The notes under the pieces are model-generated. The model was not told the DNA's origin. It saw only the letters and a program-made list of their open reading frames with translations, and did not search any database. Made by a program: the position numbers and the translations under genes. Positions 14,177 to 23,456 of a DNA stretch of 64,000 nucleotides are shown one piece after another. This stretch comes from Sedimentisphaerales bacterium. Lineage in GTDB: Bacteria > Planctomycetota > Phycisphaerae > Sedimentisphaerales > SM23-30. How positions within the stretch are numbered: position 1 is the stretch's first letter; every line of letters begins with the position of its first letter. The stretch spans positions 1-64,000 of the forward strand of contig JAFGKT010000011.1 in NCBI GenBank assembly GCA_016928435.1, given 5' to 3'.

Positions 14177-15859
14177 ATGAATAGATCGAAAACGATTCGT
14201 GAGAGTGTTCGTTTTTTGTTGTTGATTTTGTTGTCGATTAGTTTGCCGAGCTGCGGGGTGCCGAGCGCGGATGGTCCGAGCGACACTTATGGTTTGGATT
14301 TCGCGAATGTGAGTTTTGATGACGCTGACGGGGTGGTGATGTTTTTGGTGGATGGGATGAGCCCGGATATTTTTGAAGTGATGATCGAGGAAGGGCGGCT
14401 GCCGAACATCGAGCGATTTTTCTTAGACAGAGGTTTGTATGTTCCGCGGGCGGTGAGTAATACGCCTTCGGTGACGCTGGCTAACCTGACGAGTTTGGTG
14501 ACGGGTCGTTTTCCGGGGCATCATGGGGTGGTGGGGATCAACTGGTTTGATAGAACGCGATTAATTTGGCGTAATTATGAAACGATAGCTCAGAAGAACA
14601 CGTTGGACGGCGACTACACGGCGGAGACAATATATGAGATGCTGCCGGACCGTACTACTTTTTCGATATTTTATCAGGCGCATCGAGGGGCGACAAAATT
14701 TGTGGAGAACTGGACGAGCGCGGGTCCGCCTTTTTTCTTTCGGCAATATCAGTTTGTCGATCGTTTGACATTGAGCCGCTTGGATATTTTGATTGACGTA
14801 GCGGAGCAGCGAGGGGAGTTTCCGGCGTTTACGATGGTGTATTTGATAGCGCCGGATTTTCACGCTTACAATTTTGGTGTGAACAGTCCGGAGTATCGAG
14901 CAGCGATGGAGCATACGGACAGGCAGCTAGGACGCGTATTGAGCGATATGGAGCGGGCGGGTTTGCTGGATAGGATTCATGTTGTGCTGACTTCGGATCA
15001 CAACATGGCGGAGGTGAACCATCATTTTCATTTAGGGACATTTCTGGCGGGTACTGTTGGTTTGAGTGTCTCTCCGGACCGTTTGTGGGAATCGACGGCT
15101 TTTGAGGATCGAATGGCGCAATATGAGGATTACTCGACGGTGGTTTACGGCAGTGGTGACAGGTATGGCGCGGTTTGTTTGCGTCGTCCGATTCGCGAGG
15201 GTGGGAGAGTGGTTGGTTTTGATTCTTGGACGGTTCGGCCGAGCGTAGAGGACTTGCGTAATTATCCTACCGCCAATGGCGACGCGAACTTGCTGGAGGT
15301 GCTGCTGAGACAGGAAGCGGTTGATGCGGTGACGTATTCGATGGGCGAGAATCGGGTGCGGGTTATGCGTGATGGGGGCGAGGTGGAGTTTCGTCAGGCG
15401 GATGGAGCGGGGGGCGGGATAAGCTATCATTTGATCAGCGGCGATGATCCTTTGGGTTACGCGGAGGTGTGCGGTGAGATGCTGACGGGTGAGGCGTTTT
15501 TGCCTCGAGTGTGGTTGGAGGCGACGGCGGGTTCAGATTATCCGAATTTGCCGGCGCAGATATTGGCGTATTTTCGGGCGCCTCGGGCGGGTGATATCGC
15601 GGTGTTCGCTGGAGGCGATTGGGACTTTAATACTGTGAACCGATCGGGGCACGGCGGTTTGCGTCCGGAAGACATTACGGTGCCTTTGATGATTGTGGGG
15701 CCGAGAATCGCGCATGAGGAAATAGCGGTGGCACAAACAATAGATTTGGTGCCGACGATATTGGATTTGCTGGGGCGTGAGATACCGCAAGGGTTGGATG
15801 GCGAGTCGCTGTTGCGGGTTGATGGGGTTTTGGCGTCGGATGGGCAAGTAGAGGATTAA
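14177..15859 (+). CDS. lipoprotein phosphodiesterase/nucleotide pyrophosphatase (alkaline phosphatase superfamily)
   Basis: The 560-aa protein has a lipobox (SLPSCGV, Cys26), so it is probably anchored in a membrane facing the periplasm. The metal and nucleophile sites of type I phosphodiesterases are visible: MFLVDGMSPD, then NTPSVTLANLTSLVTGRFPGHHG with a Thr nucleophile candidate, LTSDHNMAE, and SGHGGLRPEDITVPLMIVGP. About 100 residues of insert (about 290-430) separate the last metal motif. Such enzymes hydrolyse phosphodiesters of nucleotides, lipids or sugar polymers. The substrate cannot be told from context. Confidence 0.8.
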   Translation: MNRSKTIRESVRFLLLILLSISLPSCGVPSADGPSDTYGLDFANVSFDDADGVVMFLVDGMSPDIFEVMIEEGRLPNIERFFLDRGLYVPRAVSNTPSVTLANLTSLVTGRFPGHHGVVGINWFDRTRLIWRNYETIAQKNTLDGDYTAETIYEMLPDRTTFSIFYQAHRGATKFVENWTSAGPPFFFRQYQFVDRLTLSRLDILIDVAEQRGEFPAFTMVYLIAPDFHAYNFGVNSPEYRAAMEHTDRQLGRVLSDMERAGLLDRIHVVLTSDHNMAEVNHHFHLGTFLAGTVGLSVSPDRLWESTAFEDRMAQYEDYSTVVYGSGDRYGAVCLRRPIREGGRVVGFDSWTVRPSVEDLRNYPTANGDANLLEVLLRQEAVDAVTYSMGENRVRVMRDGGEVEFRQADGAGGGISYHLISGDDPLGYAEVCGEMLTGEAFLPRVWLEATAGSDYPNLPAQILAYFRAPRAGDIAVFAGGDWDFNTVNRSGHGGLRPEDITVPLMIVGPRIAHEEIAVAQTIDLVPTILDLLGREIPQGLDGESLLRVDGVLASDGQVED

Positions 15860-15904
15860 GAGGTTTGGTAGGTATTGTGGGGGGGGTGTAATATGTGTAA
15901 TAAA

Positions 15905-15935
15905 AAAGGGCACGACTGTTATGGCCGTGCCCTTT
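15905..15935. terminator. bidirectional intrinsic terminator between the phosphodiesterase gene and metK
   Basis: AAAGGGCACG (15905-15914) pairs with CGTGCCCTTT (15926-15935) around an 11-base loop. On the minus strand it is followed by a run of six T residues and lies 30 bases after the metK stop. On the plus strand T-richness is weaker. Confidence 0.8.
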
Positions 15936-15964
15936 GTTTATGGTTTTCGCGATACGTGCAAGAT

Positions 15965-17191
15965 TTACTTCGCTAGGCGAAGAATGTCTTTGACGTGATC
16001 GGTTTTTTCCCAGGTGAATCCATCGCCGGTTCTGCCGAAGTGTCCGTGGCGTGACGTTGGGAAGTAAACGGGGCGAAGCAGGTTGAGGTGCTGGATGATG
16101 CCTCCGGGCGTGAGGGGGAAGACTTTGCGGACGATCTTGGTGAGTTTGGCTTCGGGGATTTTTCCGGTGCGTTTGGTATCGACTTTGACGGATACGGGTT
16201 CAGCGACACCGATGGCGTAGGCGAGTTGGACTTCGACGGCGTCGGCGAGATCGGCCGCGACGATGTTCTTGGCGATGTGTCTTGCCATGTAAGAAGCGGA
16301 GCGATCGACCTTGGATGGGTCTTTACCGGAGAACGCGCCGCCGCCGTGGCACCCGGCACCGCCGTAGGTATCGACGATGATCTTACGACCGGTTAGTCCG
16401 CAGTCACCATGCGGTCCGCCGACAACGAAACGGCCGGTCGGGTTGACATGAATCTTGAGTTTGTTATCGACGAACTTCTTGGGAAGAATGGGCATGATGA
16501 CATTCTTGGTGATTTCTTCGCAGATTTTCTTGTGGGAGATGTCGGGGTTGTGTTGAGCGGAGATGACGACGGTATCGATTCTTACAGGTTTGTTGTTTTC
16601 GTCGTATTCAACGGTGACTTGGCTTTTGCCGTCGGGCCTGAGCCAAGGGAGGGTGCCGTTTTGGCGCACTTTGGCGAGACGCTCGACGAGCCGATGGGAA
16701 AGATGGATCGCCAGGGGCATAAGGACGGATGTTTCTTTGCAGGCGTAACCGAACATAAGCCCTTGGTCGCCGGCGCCCTGATCGCGATGCAAGCCTTTGC
16801 CGGCGGTTACGCCTTGGCTGATATCGGGAGATTGAGTGTCGAGGTTGATGATAAGGGTGGCGGAGTTTCCGTCCATGCCGACCTCTTCGGAGTCGTAACC
16901 GATATCGCATATTGTCTTGCGGATGATTTGCTCGAAGTTGATTTTGGCCTTGGAGGTTATTTCGCCGGCGACGACGATCATACCGGTGTTGAGCAGAGTT
17001 TCGCAAGCGACGCGACTATAGCGGTCTTTGGTGAGCAAAGCGTCGAGTATGGCATCAGAGACTTGGTCAGCGACCTTGTCCGGATGGCCCATCGCGACGG
17101 ACTCACTGGTGAAGAAATGGTGGTTCTGGCTGGAAACAGCTTTTTTGGTAGTTTTTTTTGCGGTTTTCTTTTTGACGGTTTTCTTGGCCAC
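15965..17191 (-). CDS. metK: S-adenosylmethionine synthetase
   Basis: The 408-aa enzyme makes S-adenosylmethionine from methionine and ATP. It carries GHPDK (residues 35-39), the [12 protein letters not shown] flexible-loop signature and [17 protein letters not shown]. The family is usually about 385 aa. The extra length is an N-terminal Lys/Ala/Thr stretch (residues 2-18, repeated KK pairs) like histone-H1-type tails. The ATG is preceded by AAGGAGACC, so this start is well supported and the tail is probably translated. A terminator follows. A leader of about 140 bases lies upstream. Confidence 0.95.
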   Translation of the reverse strand: MAKKTVKKKTAKKTTKKAVSSQNHHFFTSESVAMGHPDKVADQVSDAILDALLTKDRYSRVACETLLNTGMIVVAGEITSKAKINFEQIIRKTICDIGYDSEEVGMDGNSATLIINLDTQSPDISQGVTAGKGLHRDQGAGDQGLMFGYACKETSVLMPLAIHLSHRLVERLAKVRQNGTLPWLRPDGKSQVTVEYDENNKPVRIDTVVISAQHNPDISHKKICEEITKNVIMPILPKKFVDNKLKIHVNPTGRFVVGGPHGDCGLTGRKIIVDTYGGAGCHGGGAFSGKDPSKVDRSASYMARHIAKNIVAADLADAVEVQLAYAIGVAEPVSVKVDTKRTGKIPEAKLTKIVRKVFPLTPGGIIQHLNLLRPVYFPTSRHGHFGRTGDGFTWEKTDHVKDILRLAK

Positions 17192-17556
17192 GTTGGTCTC
17201 CTTTCACACGTGTATTTTAGAGCGCTGACGAAGCGGCTCTGCCTTGGAGTTTTTTTTTGTTTTTACTTGGGCTGATTGCCTTTTATTCTGAATGCGGCGT
17301 TGCTTTTGGGCTTTGGTGCCGCACAAACAAAGTCGTGATTATATTCGTTTTGCGATTGGGCCACAAGGGCCTAAGTGTTGGTTGAGTCTTATATTTACGT
17401 TTATGAATTTGGATTGAGGGCATTGTTTTTGGCGGTTAGGTCGGCGGCGGTTGCGGCTATTTGGGGGACAGGCGAGGTTATTGGAAGTAATATGTTTGTG
17501 TTAAAGGGGTTATGTTTGCATCGAGAAGGTGGGAGTTTGGATGTTGGGTTGGTATT
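17192..17556 (-). promoter_or_regulatory. metK promoter and leader region
   Basis: This gene-free stretch of 365 bases carries, on the minus strand, a TATAAT box (17338-17343) with TTGTGG 17 bases upstream. The leader of about 140 bases has two possible hairpins: TGCGGC/GCCGCA around 17304-17334, and AGAGC/GCTCT around 17220-17242. I could not match it to a known SAM riboswitch class. No gene is apparent in the interval. Confidence 0.45.
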
Positions 17557-18006
17557 TTATTTGTGGTTTTGGGCCCAAACTGCGGTGAGAAAATCGCGTA
17601 GATATCCTTTTTCGACGAAGATATCCAGAGCGTTAATGGTTAATTTATGATTGGCTCCCCAGACGCAGGCTCTTAGGTCTTTTAGGGATGGGTCCATTTG
17701 TATCACGAGGGCGTTCTCGGCGACGAGGGCATTAGCGAGGTATTTGTAGAGGTAGGCTGAGACGGCGTTGACTCCGGGTCCGCCGATTGAGATCATGGGT
17801 TTGTTTTGTAGGGATTTGGCGTTTAGATACCACAAATCGCTGATAACGAGGCTTTTGGCGGGTTGGTCGAGTTCGTAGGTGAGTTGATCGATGCTGTTTT
17901 GTAGTTGGTATGCCAGCGGTCTGTCGGCGTGTTCGGCGCGCAGATTAGATCCGGTTACGATAAGGACGGAATATTCATCTTGTTCGTAGTTTGGGTTAGA
18001 ACTCAA
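17557..18006 (-). CDS. hypothetical cytoplasmic protein with a GGPGVNAVSAY motif
   Basis: The 149-aa soluble protein has no signal or membrane segment. Residues about 12-85 alternate strands and helices (SVLIVTGSN, SLVISDLWYLNAKSLQ, MISIGGPGVNAVSAYLYKYLAN). The Gly-rich GGPGVN turn suggests a small-molecule or phosphate-binding loop, but I know of no assigned family. It lies 154 bases downstream of the epimerase-like gene in the same direction, so co-transcription is possible. Confidence 0.6.
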   Translation of the reverse strand: MSSNPNYEQDEYSVLIVTGSNLRAEHADRPLAYQLQNSIDQLTYELDQPAKSLVISDLWYLNAKSLQNKPMISIGGPGVNAVSAYLYKYLANALVAENALVIQMDPSLKDLRACVWGANHKLTINALDIFVEKGYLRDFLTAVWAQNHK

Positions 18007-18040
18007 GTATGGTTACCTATGTTTTTTTGCGGATAAAGTC

Positions 18041-18094
18041 GCCGCCCGGTCAGCCATGGGCTGCGATTGGGGAACAGCCCGCCGATCGGGCGGC
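18041..18094. repeat. GC-rich inverted repeat between two leftward genes
   Basis: GCCGCCCG (18041-18048) is exactly complementary to CGGGCGGC (18087-18094), with GGGCTG/CAGCCC-type pairing also possible in the 38-base loop. No T-run follows on the minus strand. It may be a stabilising structure between the epimerase-like gene and the 149-aa gene. Confidence 0.4.
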
Positions 18095-18160
18095 TACAAA
18101 GTTCGGGATGTTGCCGCAACTATTGGGGAAATCCCATTTTTATTGTCCGATTGATTATAG

Positions 18161-19351
18161 TCAGGTGAATTGGATTTGTCCTGCCGGGCAGGCGAGAAAA
18201 GCGGAGATTTTTGCGCGATCGACCCTGATTCCAAGTCCCGGCGGGGGTAATTTGCGTAGTTTTCCGGCGAATCCGAAACGCATATTGGGTTTAACGATGT
18301 CTTTTTGGAGGAGCAAAGTAGCGTAGCAGATTTCAGTAAAGGCGGTATTAGGGACGATTTCGAGGAATTTTCTACCCGCGGCGGCGAGAATGCCGGACTC
18401 ACCGACCATAGCGCCTAGTTGGTATTTTCGGTTGTATTTATGGGCGATGGTTACGAGGCGCAGGGAAGGCAGCAGTCCGCCGTTTTTGCTGATTCGGATG
18501 TTGAAATAATCGACGAGGTCATTTTGGGCCAATTCTCGGGCTTGGTCGAGCGTGACAAGTGATTCGTCCGCCATGATGGGGATGTCGGTAAGGTCGGAAA
18601 TGGTTCGCTGATGATCGAAATCGGTTGGCGCGAGAGGCTGTTCGAGGCAGCACACGCCGTAATGAGGCAGGGCGCGGGCCATGTTCAGCGCGGCATCGAT
18701 ATCCCAGGCGCCATTGGCGTCGGCGCGGAGTGTGGCTTTGCCTTGTTCGATGGCTTTTTGGAGTTTTCGATGGACGATAGTGAGGTTGTCGTGGTCGTGG
18801 GTGGAGCCGAGCTTGATTTTGAAATCGCGCAGGCCGAAAAAACGCATGATTTTTAGTCTGCGGGCGATTTTTTCGGGGTTGTCGGTGTCGAGTACTCCGC
18901 TGACGCGGATGGTATCGATGGATGGTGGGCCGGAAAAGGCTGGGTGTCCGATCCAGCCGGTCAGGCAAGTGAGGTCGTTGTTAAAGTATTTGGCGTAGGC
19001 GTCTAGCAAAGCCAATTCAACGGCACAACGAGCTACATTGATAACGCGGTTTTGACTATCGAAGGCGGGCAGCTGGTCAGCGAAATCGATTAAGTGAGTA
19101 AAGCCGGCGGGTTCGAGCCGTTGGAGCATAGGAGCGAAGGTGTTGGTGATGTTATTGATTACGGATTCGACGGTTTCGCCGGTGACGTAAGCGCGGGGCA
19201 GGCCTTCGCCGTATCCGATGGTGCCGTCAGCGAGATGGGCGGCGACCACGACGGTTTCAGTGCTGTTGCGTTGAGCGGCGGCATGGCTGAATTTGGCGCG
19301 GAAGGGAAGCGACAGATGGAAGATTTCGAGTTTTTCGAGTCGGTTGGACAT
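18161..19351 (-). CDS. enolase-superfamily dipeptide epimerase-like enzyme (MLE subgroup)
   Basis: I chose the ATG at 19351 (MSNRLEKLEIFHL, 396 aa) over an upstream TTG. The muconate-lactonising-enzyme subgroup is shown by the KxK motif (FKIKLG), metal ligands Asp (RADANGAWD), Glu (CLEQPL) and Asp (MADESL), and the second base Lys (ISKNGG). This acid/base set epimerises L-Ala-D/L-Glu or related dipeptides in many bacteria. The nagA gene directly upstream supports a role in recycling peptidoglycan peptides. Substrate specificity in this subgroup varies, so the exact dipeptide is inference. Confidence 0.8.
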   Translation of the reverse strand: MSNRLEKLEIFHLSLPFRAKFSHAAAQRNSTETVVVAAHLADGTIGYGEGLPRAYVTGETVESVINNITNTFAPMLQRLEPAGFTHLIDFADQLPAFDSQNRVINVARCAVELALLDAYAKYFNNDLTCLTGWIGHPAFSGPPSIDTIRVSGVLDTDNPEKIARRLKIMRFFGLRDFKIKLGSTHDHDNLTIVHRKLQKAIEQGKATLRADANGAWDIDAALNMARALPHYGVCCLEQPLAPTDFDHQRTISDLTDIPIMADESLVTLDQARELAQNDLVDYFNIRISKNGGLLPSLRLVTIAHKYNRKYQLGAMVGESGILAAAGRKFLEIVPNTAFTEICYATLLLQKDIVKPNMRFGFAGKLRKLPPPGLGIRVDRAKISAFLACPAGQIQFT

Positions 19352-19422
19352 ATGGTAGAAGATTCTACCTGTAGGGCAGATGAATGACAAGGGAAGAACG
19401 GGGAGGAGACGAATCTCGGCGT

Positions 19423-20610
19423 TTACGCTTTGGGCTCTGAGAAGACGGTTTGACCGGCGACGAAGGTTTGTCGGACGTTGAGTTTGGGATCGAGCAGGAC
19501 GAGGTCGGCGTCGAATCCGGTTTGGATTTTGCCTTTTTGGTGGTCGATACGGAGAACTTTGGCGGGTGTGGCGCTGGTTATTCGGGCGGCGGTGGGCAGA
19601 TCGACGTTGAGCATCGAGATGGCGTTACGGAAGGCTCGGTCCATGGTTAGTCCGCTGCCGGCCAGGGCGCCAGGCGCGTGGGAGTTTTCGGTTAGACGGG
19701 CGGGTAGTCCGATTTCGGTGAATTCGATTTCGACGCTGGTGTATTTGTATCGGCCGGGCGGCAAGCCGGCGCCGACGTTGGCGTCGGTGACGAGACAGGT
19801 GTTGTTAGGTTTGCACTGCAGAGCCATCTTGACGGCGATGGGGTCAACATGAACTCCGTCGAGAATAAAGTCAACCGAGACGTTGGGGTCGGCAAGGATA
19901 GCTTCGACACTGCCGCAAGGTCTTACGCCCGGCTCGGACTCTGGGGGCGCATAAAAGACATCATAAAAATGTGTGGCGTGACAGGCGCCGGCGGCGATAG
20001 ATGCTTGGGTTTGGGCGACGTCGGCGCTGGTGTGGGTGATGAAGACGGGGGTATTGTTTTGGGCCATGACGGGGATGAGTTCGTTGATGCCGGGCAGGTC
20101 GGGCGAGATCGAGAATATGACGCGATAAGGTTGAGCGGCTTCGATGATGTCGCGGATGCGCTGAGGGTTAGCGGTGCCGATGGTATCTGGAGCGGCGGCG
20201 CCGGAATGCTTGACGAATGGTCCTTCTAAATGAAAGCCGAGGACTTGGGCGCCTTTAGCGGCGGCTTGGGCGAGGCGTTTCAATTGTGCTTCGATGTTGT
20301 CATTGATGTTGGGGAACAAGGTGGGCAGAAATCCGGTTACGCCGTATTGGGGCAGGGTAGCGGCCATGGGGATATAGTCTTCCAGGCCGGCGTCAGGTCG
20401 ATAGTTATGGATGCCGTGGATGTGCAGGTCGATGAAGCCGGGGGCCAAAGTGTAGTTGGCGGCGTCAATGGTTTGATCGGCGTTGATTTTGTAAGCGTCT
20501 TGCGCGGGCAGTATCTGAGCGATCTTGCCGGCGTCAATGAACAGAGAATGCCGTGAGAGTACTTGGTCGGGTAATACGATAGCGGCATTGTGGATTAGGG
20601 TTGAGGACAT
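19423..20610 (-). CDS. nagA: N-acetylglucosamine-6-phosphate deacetylase
   Basis: This 395-aa amidohydrolase removes acetate from GlcNAc-6-phosphate in amino-sugar use and cell-wall recycling. Its metal and substrate motifs are FIDLHIHG (about residues 58-65), HLEGPFV (about 127-133, metal Glu), ITHTSADVAQTQ, THFYDVFY in place of THLFNAM, ILDGVHVDP, and VTDANVGAG with the catalytic Asp. It lies 72 bases upstream of the epimerase-like gene and is probably in one transcript with it. Confidence 0.9.
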   Translation of the reverse strand: MSSTLIHNAAIVLPDQVLSRHSLFIDAGKIAQILPAQDAYKINADQTIDAANYTLAPGFIDLHIHGIHNYRPDAGLEDYIPMAATLPQYGVTGFLPTLFPNINDNIEAQLKRLAQAAAKGAQVLGFHLEGPFVKHSGAAAPDTIGTANPQRIRDIIEAAQPYRVIFSISPDLPGINELIPVMAQNNTPVFITHTSADVAQTQASIAAGACHATHFYDVFYAPPESEPGVRPCGSVEAILADPNVSVDFILDGVHVDPIAVKMALQCKPNNTCLVTDANVGAGLPPGRYKYTSVEIEFTEIGLPARLTENSHAPGALAGSGLTMDRAFRNAISMLNVDLPTAARITSATPAKVLRIDHQKGKIQTGFDADLVLLDPKLNVRQTFVAGQTVFSEPKA

Positions 20611-20689
20611 AATGGAATTTAGTGTGTTGGTATCTTAGGCAGAGTAATCACACGGCAGAGAAATATCGCAGTCAAGAAGAAGGGGCTGT

Positions 20690-21160
20690 TTAAGCTCTAC
20701 GCCCCGGTGAAGGTCTTCTGGTTTTCTGTGCTTTCTTTTGCGAGTTAGCGGCTTTTTTGGTTTTGAGGGAGCCTTCGAGGACTTTTAGGGCTTTTTTGAT
20801 ATCGGCGACCTTGAGGATGCCGGTGGTTCTTCCGCCTCTCGCTCCGGCGGTGCAATAAGCGTAGTTGATGTTGATATGAGCGTCAGCCAGCTTGGTGGTT
20901 ATGTCAGCCAGGGCGCCGGACATATTGGGCAGATTGATACAGATGACATCATGTTCGCTGAGTGACGCGTTGATTTGATGGAGGATTTTGCGGGTTTTGT
21001 CGGAGTTGTTGGTTACGAGGCGCAATACGCCGTGTTCCACGGAATCGACCATTGTCATGGCGAGTATGTTGACCTTTTCGGCGGCGAGAGAGTCAAGGGT
21101 TTGGGCGAGAACGCCGGGCTTGTTGATGAGAAATACGGAGAACTGAGTAGCTATACGCAT
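20690..21160 (-). CDS. tandem ACT domain regulatory protein
   Basis: Starting at the ATG at 21160 (MRIATQFSVFL), this 156-aa protein has two ACT repeats: residues about 4-65 (FSVFLINKPGVLAQTLDSLAAEKVNILAMTM) and about 68-130 (ICINLPNMSGALADITTKLADAHININYAY). A Lys/Arg-rich tail (about 133-156) follows. ACT domains bind amino acids and control enzymes or transporters. The two-domain, catalyst-free form is common as a stand-alone amino-acid sensor. The basic tail is unusual and might bind nucleic acid. Confidence 0.8.
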   Translation of the reverse strand: MRIATQFSVFLINKPGVLAQTLDSLAAEKVNILAMTMVDSVEHGVLRLVTNNSDKTRKILHQINASLSEHDVICINLPNMSGALADITTKLADAHININYAYCTAGARGGRTTGILKVADIKKALKVLEGSLKTKKAANSQKKAQKTRRPSPGRRA

Positions 21161-21266
21161 ATTACTTTGCCTTAATGATAATTGCCAATAATATGTCACT
21201 GGGGTTGAGCGAATGATTCTCTTTTGGCTAGGTATTTACCTTCGAGAAGCGGGTTCGCTCAGTACG

Positions 21267-21629
21267 TTACGATTCATTGAATAATTGCAGGGCGGATTCG
21301 ACGTCGTCGGAGAACGCGAAGACCTCCTGCAAGCTGGTAATTTTGAAAACCCGATACAGTCGCGGGTCGATCCCCGCGATGACGAACTTGCCATTGTTTT
21401 CGCTGAGTTTTTTTTGCAGACTGAGCAACGCGCCCAATGCCTGAGAGCTGATCATTTTGATGGAAGCCAGGTCGAGAACGATTTTGGTGATGTTTTTTTT
21501 CTCGACGAGGTCGAACAGCTCTTGGCTGACCTTAGTGATGTGAAAGGTGTCGAGCAATGTGGGCTGAGCGAATTTTACGATACTGATGTCCTGCTGCTGT
21601 TCGATAATCAGGCTGGAATCACTGGTCAT
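21267..21629 (-). CDS. STAS-domain anti-sigma factor antagonist
   Basis: The 120-aa single STAS domain is of the SpoIIAA type. The loop KIVLDLASIKMISSQALGALLSL holds the candidate phosphorylatable serine (ISSQ). The usual Asp before the Ser pair is Ile here, and the Gly after it is Gln. Such proteins are phosphorylated by switch kinases and release anti-sigma factors or control other partners. No RsbW/SpoIIAB-type kinase is nearby. AGGAGAAC precedes the ATG. Confidence 0.85.
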   Translation of the reverse strand: MTSDSSLIIEQQQDISIVKFAQPTLLDTFHITKVSQELFDLVEKKNITKIVLDLASIKMISSQALGALLSLQKKLSENNGKFVIAGIDPRLYRVFKITSLQEVFAFSDDVESALQLFNES

Positions 21630-21891
21630 GATGTTCTCCTAGCGCATTTGGCAGTGAGGTAGGTCCGGCGCGGCCGGGGCTTAGAGCATACTATGTTATT
21701 ATATTATATAATTCCAAGATATGATAACACGCAAGTTTGATCAGGTCCAAAGAGAAAAAGGCGGGATTACAGTGCGTGTGCAGATTGCGAAAATATTGAG
21801 GTATGGATGGGGGATGATGGGGTACGGAGGATGTGGTCGGGATTGAGGCGAAAAATATTGTGGGGCTTATAAGTTGTCTTTTTCAATGAGT

Positions 21892-22818
21892 TTAGGTTGG
21901 GTCTGCGTCCCAGATTAGGAAGTATTCTTGGCCGCATCGATCACAGATGACTGAAACGCTGTATGGTGCGTGTTCGGGGTTGGCTCGGCGTTTGAAAGAG
22001 TTCTTGCCGGCGTTGGGCGGTATGGGGATGGCTTCGTTATGATATCCGCAATGAAAGCAGGTGGCTTCGATGAAGTCGATGTCCGTTCCGAACATTGATT
22101 TGGCGACCTGTGCGGGGCTGGTATTTGGGTAGTTGGTGTCGATTTTTCGTCCCAAGACCCGGCCAGCCAATCCGGCGTCAGCAGGGTTGGTTTTGTGCTG
22201 AGCATTGTAGATATTGACGAGTTTCTCAAGGGATTTAGGTGGTTGGGCGAGCAGCCTGGCGGCTTCGGTGCGAATGTCGGCATCGGAATCACGCAATTGC
22301 TGGAATAGCCAATCAAAGGCTGGGCCGCTCTCAGGGCTATCGGACCAAAGCTTCTGGGCTTGAGTAGTCATCTGGTCGAAGAAATCGGCTTTACGGCCTC
22401 CTTGCTGGGCGATTTGGGCGCGTCGCTGCAACTGTCGGGTTTCATCAATGAGCTTCTTGCAGAACCTGACTCGTTGCTGTTGCCCGCGGTTCTGAGCGAA
22501 ATGCAGCTCCTGCTGCAGGTCCTTGATAGCTGAATCGTAGTCCTTGAGCATACGATAATACATAGCGCGGTTGTGAAAGACTTCGCCTCGGTCATGCTCT
22601 TGGTCTGCGGGAGTGATAAGGTCAAGCAGCTTTGTGCAGATATCAACGGCTTCCTGGCGTTTTCCGATGGTTAGGGCGGTTCTCCGGGCGGTTTGCCAAA
22701 GTCGCTTTATCTCCTGGTCGGCGGTCTCGGCTGGGTGTTTGACGGCTAGAGTTGATGGACGTAAAGACGTATACCGCGATTTGCGGTCTCTGCGAAAGAT
22801 GTGTCTCAAGAACCCCAT
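21892..22818 (-). CDS. TPR-like protein with C-terminal zinc ribbon
   Basis: The 308-aa protein has a basic N-terminus (FLRHIFRRDRKSR). A TPR-like helical hairpin set covers about residues 50-130 (AVDICTKLLDL, VFHNRAMYYRMLKDYDSAIKDLQQELHFA), and a HEAT-like helix block covers about 160-200. The C-terminal ribbon has CFHCGY and, about 40 residues later, CDRCGQ: two CxxC pairs that can hold zinc. It was probably built for protein-protein contact in the cytoplasm. I recognise no specific family. The GGGTTCTTGAGACA stretch at the start codes for GFLRH. Confidence 0.65.
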   Translation of the reverse strand: MGFLRHIFRRDRKSRYTSLRPSTLAVKHPAETADQEIKRLWQTARRTALTIGKRQEAVDICTKLLDLITPADQEHDRGEVFHNRAMYYRMLKDYDSAIKDLQQELHFAQNRGQQQRVRFCKKLIDETRQLQRRAQIAQQGGRKADFFDQMTTQAQKLWSDSPESGPAFDWLFQQLRDSDADIRTEAARLLAQPPKSLEKLVNIYNAQHKTNPADAGLAGRVLGRKIDTNYPNTSPAQVAKSMFGTDIDFIEATCFHCGYHNEAIPIPPNAGKNSFKRRANPEHAPYSVSVICDRCGQEYFLIWDADPT

Positions 22819-23456
22819 AGCGATCTCTCCCGATAAAAGTACGGGTCGGTGATCCGGGTGCTTTAATGTCTCAGAAACCCTCTTTTAGAATTATAGTACA
22901 ATCCCTGTATAAGTCAACATTAAGAGATGAAAAATATCTGTAAACCATGTATTTTGTAGGCATAATCGCGAAATATTAAAAAAGATAAGTCATTTTATAA
23001 TAACCAAAAATTCTTTTGGGAAGAGTTCCGTTAGGGCTGATTTGGATGTGTTGATGGGTTGCGGACAAAATTGCGGGGTTTATGCCTTTAATCGCGGCTG
23101 AGAGCCAGACCTGAACCAGATAGATATGGGAAAAACTGGTTTATTTAGGGGGAAATAGCTTGCGTAATAGTGAATTGTGGTGTAATAAGGCCTGAATAAT
23201 AGTTCTTTTTCACGGTGTAATTCTGGAGTCTGCTAGTACAGGATGATGGTTTAGCGGTCGTTTCTTTGTTGTTTTGGGGTTGATTATTTGGGATTACTAT
23301 CTGGATCGAAGCTACAATCGGCAAGTTTGTCTGTCTGGCGAGCAAGATGTATCACATGGTGACACAGTTCTATATTATATGAAACACTGCTGACGATATC
23401 GCGAAGTTAGAGACACTACTGATTTATTAGGTGGCGGGGTCATTGACCACTTAGAA
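22819..23456. other. 638-base AT-rich divergent intergenic region
   Basis: It separates the leftward TPR gene from the rightward sensor kinase. It is AT-rich near 22880-23010 with several short A/T tracts, and then returns to G/T-rich sequence. The only ORF of any size (23145-23345, minus) lacks a ribosome site and protein-like composition. No hairpin terminator or clear promoter stands out. Confidence 0.4.

Noticed and set aside
17192-17360. metK leader considered as a SAM riboswitch
   Set aside because: I could not fit the stems or conserved cores of the SAM-I, SAM-II, SAM-III or SAM-IV classes. Only two simple hairpins are seen.
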